Shown here piece after piece: positions 5,805 through 13,000 of a DNA stretch of 15,420 nt. The notes below the pieces were generated by a model. It was given only the letters and a program-made list of their open reading frames with translations, did not search any database and had not been told where the DNA came from. Every line of letters begins with the position of its first letter. Position 1 is the stretch's first letter. The stretch is from Baffinella frigidus. Taxonomy: Eukaryota; Cryptophyceae; Cryptomonadales; Baffinellaceae. The stretch spans positions 309,970-325,389 of the forward strand of contig MU646336.1 in assembly GCA_026770585.1 (NCBI GenBank), written 5' to 3'. The position numbers were made by a program, and so were the translations under genes.

Positions 5805-8661
5805 GTCCGCCTCCTTCCCACCGCCCTTCTTTCCAATCGCTGCCCCAGCTCCGTTCAAACCCACGTAGTCAAAATCCGGCGACACTTGTTCGCAGCGTTC
5901 AGCCCGAGCCTTTCTCGACGCCGTCCGCTGCCTTTCGCTTCATTATTCGTCCGCCCCCGTGTCAGCGACACATGCCATCCAACTTCCACTGCCCCACGAT
6001 GTTGATGTATCCCTGCGTCACGCCCCCCTCCTCACCGCTCGGGAAAAGAGCGCATCCACTCCACCAAAAACACCCGTGGTACCATATGCGGGGGAGCCCA
6101 GCACATTAGATGCACTCCCGCTGCCCGGTGTGATCGGGCTGTTATGCTCACCCTGACAAAAACAGCTCCCATTGCGTCAACCGCAATGAGAGTTTTCCAT
6201 AACCCCACCTAGCCCTAAACCCAAAACTCCGAACCCCAAACCCCAAACCCCAAACCCCAAACCCCAAACTCCAAACCCCAAACTTCAAACCCCAAACCCC
6301 AAACCCCAAATCCCTAACCCTCAACCTCAAACCCCAAACCCCAAACCCCAAACCCCGAATCCAAGACCCCAAACCCCGAATCCAAAAACCCAAACCCGAC
6401 ACCCAAAACCGAAAACCGACAACCGAACAGAGGCGGCGCGGGTGAACTGGTACGCCAAGTCGAACGTGTACCTGGGGCTCGTGCTCGAGTGGTGGGGCTT
6501 CGTCTCGCTCTTCTACAACTTCACCCCGCGCGTCGTCGCCCAGGTGAGCACATTTTCTTCAGCGTAAATGGTCTCCAGCATAAATAACCCAACCTATTAT
6601 GATTCGTCTCCGACGCCTCCATCCATTATAATCTTAGAGACGAAACGCTCAACTTCAAACCGTAAACGCTCAACCAGATGCAGTACTTGTCGTCGGAGGG
6701 GTACCCTTTCTGCCCCCCTGCCGAGAGTCCTCTCCCAGTTGACTCAACACGAATGTTTTTTGTACCTGGACGATAACTTATCCGGGCAGGCTTGGTACCA
6801 GGGAACGCTGGGGTTGGTCAACAGTCGGGGGAATCTCCCCCAGGCGCGCCTGACTTTGCATTGGACGGCGGCTGGCTCTAGCGGCTATACGCCTGCTCCA
6901 TTTAATCGGGCCTCAACCAGGTGTGAATTTAGAGTGAATTCACTGTCTCAGACGTATAGCCGCGAATAAGGACATACACAGCCCCTGAGGTTGTCGCTTG
7001 CACCTAGGTTGAACCCTAGGGTGGTGCGTGTCGTTACTCGCGAGTAACCCTAGAGGCGTGCTTAAGATGTGGGCATGCGCAGGATGTTGGCATCAACGCG
7101 TACACGTGTGTATCCGGATGTCGTGGACCAACTCCCGAACCACACCACCAGCCCTCACAGCCGGACCAAATCGACGATTCTCGATGTCCCACCTCCTATG
7201 GAAAATGGCTCCACCACAGGCGAATTCGCCATTTTACAGAGGAATTGGGAAAGCAAAAATCGTCGATTTGGTCCCACCGTGAGGGTTGGTGGCAGCTCGC
7301 ACACCGAACGCATATGTCATCTGGTGTTCAATTGTCAGCAGGCGTATACGTCCTGAACAAATTCCCCCATATGTCTGACGCAAACGCCCTCAACATTTAC
7401 ACCTTACCCTGGAAAAGTTCTCAACAAACACGGTACATGTTCTTAACAAATACCGTGTTTAACGAAAATGCCTGTCGCAGTTCCCGCGCGAGCTGGCGAA
7501 GCTTTTCCAGAAGCTGACCGGGAAGAAGGTGCCAACCACCCCTACACTCCAGACCGCGAACCCCACACCCTACAATATGGAACTGCTGGCTTCTTCCCAG
7601 TCAGCTTCTGGAAAAGCTTCGCGGAAATGCTGTGCCAAACTCTCCCACACCCCAGACCGCGAACCCCAACTCCAACCCCAAATCGGGTGCTCGTCCCACC
7701 CGCGCTACCTCACTCTGCACTGTGTACTAAAAAGGATGGTCCACCACGCCAAAAAGGATGGTCCACCAAGTTTTTACTAGAAACGATGGTCTGCAACGCC
7801 GTAGGAGTCTATCAGAGACCTATCCGTGTGAGAATATGCACTCCGGACGAGCGGTGTGCGGCATGAGTTCCGAGTAACCCATGTATCTCTTTGAAGCTTT
7901 TCCAGAAACGTACCGGCAAGAAGGTGCCACACCCCCCTCAACTCCACACCGCGAACCCCAAACCCTAATCTGGTGTTCGTCCCATCTGTGCCGCCTCACT
8001 CCACTATAGTGCAGTTTGTACCCAACACGATGGCCCACTACGCCGTGGGAGCCTCCATTAGATCTATCCATGTGAGCATAAGACCGCCCTCCGAGAGGTG
8101 TGTGGCGTTGTTACCGAGCAACCCCTGTGTAGCCAACAAGGCCTTGCGCCGCGCGCTCTGCCCCCTGCACATGATGCATTCGGTAAGAACTTATATACCC
8201 CTTCAGTGGCGAGAAGGCCCATACGCCCTACCGTAGGGCCCTAGGACCTGCCTAGGACCTCGTGGCCGTCAAATTTGACGGCCTCGCCACTTAAGGGATA
8301 CGCCTACTTGCAAAACGGCGTGCAATTTTGCACTCGCAAAATGACGTGCAATTTTGCAAACACCGCAGGGCGGGGCAGCGGAGGGCGTTCTCTAACAACT
8401 GAAAAACCTGTTTGCAAAATGACGTACTTTTACAAACCAAACCACGCAGGGAGGGGCGGAGGGCGGCGCTAAATTTGCACTCGGCGTGTCATTTTGCGTA
8501 TTTTGCAGTGTCATTTTGTCATTTTGCGCGAAATGACGTGTAATTTTGCAACGCAGGGCGGGGCGGAGGGCGGCGCGGGAGGCGGGCAGACGCAGGGCGC
8601 GCAGCAGCAGGAGGTTGACCGCCTCAACCGCTGGGCCGCGTCCCAGGAGGGCGGCGCGTGA
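5270..8661 (+). CDS. Secretory-routed, probably plastid-targeted four-TM protein of unknown family
   Basis: Four exons (5270-5804, 6431-6543, 7481-7528, 8557-8661) join in frame to give 266 residues. Residues 1-24 form a signal peptide (AAALLLAVAGACLVA hydrophobic core). It is followed by an Ala/Gly/Arg-rich stretch to about residue 75 and then ALRGGAG, a style of bipartite presequence seen in algae with secondary plastids. Hydrophobic segments lie near 90-105, 125-144, 162-177 and 190-208. Conserved-looking loops hold CSARINGNNKIQRLGCGP and HAEAARVNWYAKSN. After TM4 come a basic amphipathic helix (FPRELAKLFQKLTGKK) and a Gly/Gln-rich tail (QEVDRLNRWAASQEGGA) to TGA. I do not recognise the family, and location in a plastid envelope or thylakoid is inference. 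Exons 1-2 are well supported and exons 3-4 less so; an extra small exon in intron 2 is possible. It is divergent from the fusion gene, 319 bp between start codons. Confidence 0.72.
6203..6420. repeat. CCCAAAC heptamer tract in intron 1 of the membrane-protein gene
   Basis: About 218 bp of CCCCAAA/CCCTAAA-like heptamers immediately upstream of the exon 2 acceptor. On the transcript this is C/A-rich rather than a pyrimidine tract. Confidence 0.82.
6431..6543 (+). CDS. Membrane protein exon 2 (TM4)
   Basis: This is a 113-nt exon encoding AARVNWYAKSNVYLGLVLEW and on to FTPRVVAQ, with almost only G or C at third positions. The acceptor is CCGAACAG, right after the heptamer tract. The donor GTGAGC at 6544 is one of two good consensus donors in the window. 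The WY..NVYLG..LEWWGFVSLFYNF stretch forms a membrane helix rich in Trp and Phe. Confidence 0.82.
6675..6710 (+). pseudogene. WW-exon-like fragment in membrane-protein intron 2
   Basis: After an AACCAG acceptor-like site, the plus strand reads MQYLSSEGYPF, close to VQYLSPEGYPF of the WW exon on the other strand 4 kb away. The match ends after about 33 bases. It has no matching downstream half and is probably a dispersed fragment. Confidence 0.5.
6882..6962. mobile_element. MITE family 2, copy A (81 bp)
   Basis: Terminal inverted repeats CGGCTATACGCCTG and CAGACGTATAGCCG. CTAG precedes the left end, but the right flank (CGAA) does not repeat it. Confidence 0.6.
7145..7292. mobile_element. MITE family 1, copy B (148 bp)
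   Basis: Same terminal arms as 3954-4100: CCACCAGCCCTCACAGCCGG then ACCAAATCGACGATT, with the inverse ending GAGGGTTGGTGG. The interiors differ. It lies in intron 2 of the membrane-protein gene. Confidence 0.75.
7481..7528 (+). CDS. Membrane protein exon 3 (basic amphipathic helix)
   Basis: This is a 48-nt exon, phase 0 at both ends, encoding FPRELAKLFQKLTGKK. The acceptor is CTGTCGCAG and the donor is GTGCCA. Support comes from phase match with both neighbours and from one direct copy (about 7893-7927) and one inverted copy (about 7583-7622) of its 3' part nearby, each still followed by or holding the KK/donor sequence. It would lie on the stromal or cytosolic face after TM4. Confidence 0.6.
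7484..8140 (+). repeat. Tandem segmental duplication around membrane-protein exon 3
   Basis: A block starting in exon 3 (AAGCTTTTCCAGAA...GAAGAAGGTGCCA) recurs from about 7893. The following stretch, CACACC..GAACCCCAAACCCTAAT..GTTCGTCCCA..CCTCACTC, corresponds to 7640-7730 in the first copy. Further matches run to about 8140 (CCGTGGGAGCC..GAGGTGTGTGGCG..CGAGTAACC). Inserts differ between the copies. Confidence 0.68.
8198..8297. mobile_element. Inverted-repeat element with CCTAGG/CCTACGG core
   Basis: Arms CCCTTCAGTGGCGAG and CTCGCCACTTAAGGG, with a core of CCTACCGTAGGGCCCTAGG. The perfect 20-bp palindrome GGCCGTCAAATTTGACGGCC is at about 8263-8282. Confidence 0.6.
8369..8556 (+). repeat. Upstream copies of the membrane-protein exon 4 acceptor
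   Basis: CGCAG followed by GGCGGGGCGGAGGGCGGCGC-like sequence occurs three times. Copies begin at 8369 and 8450, before the real exon at 8557. Each is preceded by TGACGTGCAATTTTGCAAA-type sequence, so the duplicated block covers the intron end and exon start. The T-rich palindromic TGCAAAATGACGTGCAATTTTGCA motif recurs from about 8310 to 8550. Confidence 0.7.
8557..8661 (+). CDS. Membrane protein exon 4 (C-terminal tail and stop)
   Basis: The acceptor ACGCAG precedes GGC GGG GCG GAG. The exon encodes a Gly-rich run, then QTQGAQQQEVDRLNRWAASQ and EGGA, then TGA at 8659-8661. Two extra copies of the acceptor and first exon bases lie upstream, starting at 8369 and 8450. A copy of the last 12 codons including TGA lies downstream at 9154-9189. 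Confidence 0.68.
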   Translation, partial: GGAEGGAGGGQTQGAQQQEVDRLNRWAASQEGGA

Positions 8662-8695
8662 GCGGCGTTACATGGCGTTCATAGAATAACGGACT

Positions 8696-8829
8696 GAAAA
8701 AGGGGTAGTTAGGCCTACGGTATTGACTACGGTAGGCCGTAGGGGCTTAGGGGGACTCCTATGAACAAAGATCCTAGGGGCCCTACGGCCTACCGTAGGC
8801 AACACCGTAGGCGTAACTACCCGGTTTTC
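8696..8829. mobile_element. MITE-like element, 134 bp
   Basis: Arms GAAAAAGGGGTAGTTAGGCC and the inverse ending AACTACCCGGTTTTC. The interior is built of CCTACGGTAGG/CCTAGGGGCCC palindromes. It sits just past the stop codon of the membrane-protein gene, so it could fall in the 3' UTR. Confidence 0.68.
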
Positions 8830-8987
8830 AGGACGTTACCCTACTAGCTTACTCGAACGTAAGTTCACACAAATTAAGGCCAGGGCTTGCTCGAAGTCAA
8901 GGTCACACAAATGAAGGCCCGCTGCAGGCGTTTGACGTGTGGGTCTTAATAAATCGGGGGCCTCACACTGACTTGACTACCTCAACC

Positions 8988-9120
8988 GGGGTACCTCGCT
9001 CATGAAAAATCGCCCATTCCCTAGGACCACCATAGGGCCCTAGGCATAGTCCTACGGTAGGGTCCCAGCTAGGGGGAGGCGGTTTCTTATAAGCGCGGTT
9101 TCTTATGAGCGAGGTACCCC
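8988..9120. mobile_element. MITE family 3, copy A (133 bp)
   Basis: Arms GGGGTACCTCGCTCATGAAA and the inverse TTTCTTATGAGCGAGGTACC ending CC. The core contains CCTAGG and CCTACGGTAGG. Confidence 0.72.
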
Positions 9121-9153
9121 TGTAGTGCGGGGAATCGTTGGGTGAGTTATGGC

Positions 9154-9189
9154 TACCGCTGGGCCACTTCCCAGGAGGGCGGTGCGTGA
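9154..9189 (+). pseudogene. Downstream copy of the membrane-protein exon 4 3' end
   Basis: These 36 bases encode YRWATSQEGGA and TGA, against NRWAASQEGGA and TGA in the real exon. They lie about 500 bp downstream. Flanking GAGCGGCGTTACA and TACTCGAA..AAGG..CACACAAATTAAGGCC segments are also duplicated (near 8661, 8840-8920 and 9382-9430), so this belongs to a larger tandem duplication. Confidence 0.72.
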
Positions 9190-9231
9190 CCTTGAGGACC
9201 TTAAGGCTTGATTCAACTCCCGCTATCCATC

Positions 9232-9325
9232 AAGTGCCCGTAGGGTGAATATTCGCCCTAACTCGTCCTAGGCAGGTCCTAGGGCCCTATCGTACATGTA
9301 GGGTGTATGCGCCTACTGGGCACTT
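9232..9325. mobile_element. Inverted-repeat element with CCTAGG core
   Basis: Arms AAGTGCCCGTAGG and CCTACTGGGCACTT. The core has CCTAGGCAGGTCCTAGGGCC and a TACATGTA palindrome. Confidence 0.6.
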
Positions 9326-9886
9326 AAGGGATATCCGGTCACTTGACCCTTCCGTGGAAAGGTCCTGGCAGGCCCGTCTATTGAGCGGCGTTACAGGGCT
9401 TACTCGAAGATAAGGTCGCAAAAATTAAGGCCCACCACCGGTTATTGACGTGGATCATAATAAATCGGGAGGCGCACACACTGACCGCTCTATGTACCTC
9501 CAGTGCGGGGAATCGTTCAGTGAGGTTTAGGGTTTAGGCCTGGATACTTCTAGTGGACGTGACTTGTGGAAAGTCGCTCCGGCTATCCATCCTACACGGG
9601 ACCGTGTCCCCAGAGTTACGTCTAGTGCGGGGAATCGTCTGACGGGGGTTTTCGTGCCGTGGCGGGTGTGGGTTGGCGGGTGTGGTACGGGTGGAAGTGT
9701 GCAGTTCAGTGTACCGTAGCTTGACGCACGAATGCCGCCCACGAAGGACACCAACGCGCCCCTGTGCCTAGAACCCTAGGCTTCTCCCGTGGAAGTGTAC
9801 GTGTGTGCTGTGCACTGTACCTTAGGTTTACTCACGAATGCCACCCACGATCGAAGAACACAAACGCGGCCCTTCCCTCTAGGAAC

Positions 9887-10033
9887 CTACTCACCTCCCT
9901 CCTCCTCCTCGCTGTCGTCTCCATACCCAGCGAGCGCCGCCAGTCCTTGCGGCTCCTCCGGCGCTCTCGCCATAGCTGCGACAACGGGCGTGGCCGCAGC
10001 TGTGGAGGCGTGCTGCCCCGGTGGACCGCCAAC
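9887..10033 (-). CDS. WW gene terminal exon (acidic tail)
   Basis: The acceptor CCACCTCAG precedes GTT GGC GGT. The exon encodes VGGPPGQHASTAAATPVVAA, then MARAPEEPQGLAALAG and YGDDSEEEEGGE, with TAG at 9889-9887. An alternative is splicing at GTGAGT from 9894, which is a good donor; the exon would then end at 9895 in phase 1. The in-frame stop two codons further on, and the convergent neighbour, make a terminal exon more likely. A copy of its first bases with acceptor lies upstream at about 10134-10152. Confidence 0.7.
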   Translation of the reverse strand, partial: VGGPPGQHASTAAATPVVAAMARAPEEPQGLAALAGYGDDSEEEEGGE

Positions 10034-13000
10034 CTGAGGTGGGGTGCGGGGGTTATTTTTGGGTGCGGGTCCAATCGCCTGCTCTTAATTACAGGGATGA
10101 TCAGCACGTGCAGGCAGCCTCATGTGCGGTATCACGGTGGACCGCCAACCTGAGAGGTACACGGGGTTACTCGAAATTAAGGACACGCACCGCACATAGG
10201 ATGGTCATATGCTCCCTAGGACGGGCCCTACCGTAGGACCCTACATGTAGGGCGGAGCGTGTCCCTATTCTCGAGTAACCCCGGAGTGTAGGGAGCGGGG
10301 CGTCTGGCTCTGCGCGCGTCGACGCTCTGCTCTCAAGTGAAGGGGTTGGCTACATGGGTACCTCGCTCATAAGAAACCGCATCCGCCTAGGACCCTACAG
10401 TAGGCTATCCCTAGGGTCCTAGGGGGTGGGCGTTTTCTTATGAGCGAGGTACTCCTGTAGCGCGCGGAGGCAGCCAGGCTCAGCGCCCTTGGAAGCTCCT
10501 CGCCGCCAAGAGCGGGGCAGAGAAATGGGAATGAGGATCGGTGGGCGGGTTTAGGGTTCAGCGTTCAGGGTTTATGGCGGGGCATACCTCGCCTATGATG
10601 ATTCGCTCCCCAGAAGGGAGCTGCCACACAGTAGAGTGGCGCTGGTGTCTGTACAGCCTAGGTGTCCTGAGAGCCTAGTGGCTATACGTCTGCGTCAGTT
10701 GACCAAGCCGTAATCTGGTACACATCCACTGATTATACAGTGAACCTCGAGACGTATAGGCACTAGATACCCACAGGTACCGGGCGGGTACCTCGACGCG
10801 AATGATGCGCCCCTGAGGGGGGAGCTGCCACACGGTCGAGCCGCGCTCTTCGCAGTAGAAGAAGGGGTACCCCTCCGGAGACAGGTACTGCACCTGCGAG
10901 ACGTGGTGTGTGAGGACCCAGTTTAGGATCGTGTTGCAATGCAAGAAGGGGTTTCTCTGCCCAGATCTTGCCGGTTTAGAAACTCAAGAAGGCTAGAAAC
11001 TCCTGTCCCGTAAGTGCGGGGCAGAGCCACGCGGTGGTGTCTGTCTCAGAAAACGAGTTCTAAAACTCGTTTTCTTAAGTCAATTCCCTTACAATTTTGT
11101 CAACTTATGCGAAGAGTAAAGAATAAGTTGACGAATTTGTAGGGGAATTGACTTAAGAAAACGAGTTTTAGAACTCGTCTTCTGAGATAAGTGTTGTGCG
11201 CTGCGCAGTGGAAGAACGGGTACCCCTCCGGCGACAGGTACTACACCTGGTTTGGCGTCCAGAGTTTAGCGATTCGCGATTAGCGTTTGGCGTTGAGCGT
11301 GTGTGAGAGATGTGGTGTGTGAGGGACTTGGATTAGGATCGTGTTGCAGTGGAAGACAACATCTCCTCTTCCACTGGTCCATCAGGGTTTAACATAGCCT
11401 GGTTGCATGCCTCATGTGGATAGGGTGAGGCCGTATCCGCTCGAGGTCTGAAATGGGACTATTTCAAAGGGGCGAGGGCGGGCTGCATACCCGTTCTAGG
11501 ACCCGATGGACTTTGGGAGCACTCATCTCTAGGCTGAGAGTAATAAAGAAGACGAGGAAGAAGAAGAAGAAGAAGAAGAAGAAGAAGAAGAACAAGAACA
11601 AGAAAAGAACAGAAGAAGAAAAAAGGAGAAGAGGAAAAAGAAGAAGAAGAAGAAGAAGCAAACGCAGTAGAAAAATGGAACAGCAGCAGAAGAAGAAGAA
11701 GAAAAAGAGGAAGAAGAAGAAGAAGAAGAAGAAGAAGAAAAAAAAGAAGAAGAAGCAGGCATGATGGAGGGCAGCACCCATTCCCCGCCAGGCATCTCGC
11801 GCGGTGCATCCTGTACGCTCCCCCCCCTCCCCCCTCCGTGTGCCTGACAAGAGTTGACAGAGTTAACTTTCGCACGCTCCTTGGAAAACCTGTACACCCC
11901 CCCCACCCACCTCCTGGGCTCCATGTGCCGCCCGATCAGCGAGGGGGGCAAGTGGGGTTTGATAAATTGTCGAACACGACTGCGACGTGCCAGAAGGCGA
12001 GGTGGGACCAGACGTGAGAGCCAGCCTGCGACCTGGCCAGAGAGGGACACGTATGTTTATTACGCATCGAAACCAGCATGCCCCCCGTGTATTCCCTTTC
12101 GTGAAGGCCTTGTAAGACTAGGACCTGAACGCCAAAAAGTAGACATTTCCAACGAAAACGAGGACTCCCTCGCGCTCCTCGAGAAACTTCATCTCGGAAG
12201 ATAACTGCATCAGTTACGTTTCAAGCGGAGGTTGCATAGGAGAAATTATTCATGGCATAGTAACCTTAATTAGGCCTCCTTATTAAATGAAACCGCTAAT
12301 TAGGGAACTGATTCAGTTATCTTTCGAGATGTTACTCTTCCACGCCAGGGTCGTGCAGCGTACGGTGCTGACAGAGGTAGGTCCTAGGTCTACCTGCCCC
12401 TGTCTGCAGATATCGAGTGTACGAACGAGGAACAGAACCGTGCACTGGTTTCGCCTGGGGTGTACAGCACTTTTCACATATGTTGGCCACCGAAAAGAAT
12501 AAAACAATACCAAAAGTTAACGATGCTGGTACTTAACCGTCAACGTATGCCATTGTATAATTGAGCTCGTGCCAAACAGATGCGAACCCCGCTCTACCTG
12601 GCCCTAAGGCCTTGAGACTCCTCTCTCCCCACCGGTTTCGCTCGGGTTCGGGGCGTCGGGTTTCGGGTTTCGGGTTTTGGGTTTCGGGTTTCGGGTTTCG
12701 ATTTTCGAGTTTCGGGTTTCCGGTTTCCGGTTTCGGGTTTCGGGTACCTGCCCCTGAGGCGGGCGCGAGGCCGCCATGGCGGCGCGAGCAGCGGCCCACT
12801 ACAAACAGTCGTCACCCCAAAACGCTGCCTTTTTTACTCTAACTCGATTTCAAACACAAAGAAGACTTCCGCTTTTCAGTAAAACTCTGCTGGGCACTTT
12901 CCCTGATGGCCACGTCATCTGGTAGCCAGATGTGAAAAAACGCTCTACCTTGCTCTGGGGCGGGCGCGAGGCAGCCATGGCGGCACACCAGCATCGGTAA

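Larger units (their letters stand above)
8662..9886. other. Convergent intergenic region
   Basis: This stretch lies between the stop codons of the membrane-protein gene and the WW gene. It holds three inverted-repeat elements and the exon 4 tail copy. AGTGCGGGGAATCGT occurs three times (about 9124, 9502 and 9624). AATAAA occurs at 8948 and 9459, each followed by TCGGG, within a duplicated block. A tandem duplication of about 105 bp covers 9680-9890. I see no gene. Either AATAAA could be a polyadenylation signal, but this is weak. Confidence 0.55.

Noticed and set aside
5162-5836. Minus-strand open frame of 224 codons opposite membrane-protein exon 1
   Set aside because: A shadow frame of the GC-rich signal-peptide and TM exon. 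It is Arg/Pro-rich with no motif.
11459-11535. Minus-strand segment after CTCTCAG reading PRDECSQSPSGPRT
   Set aside because: It has a fine-looking acceptor but runs to a stop, and no phase-compatible donor links it to the WW exon.
11453-12050. Poly-Lys, poly-Phe and poly-Ser frames
   Set aside because: Translations of the GAA/CTT tract.
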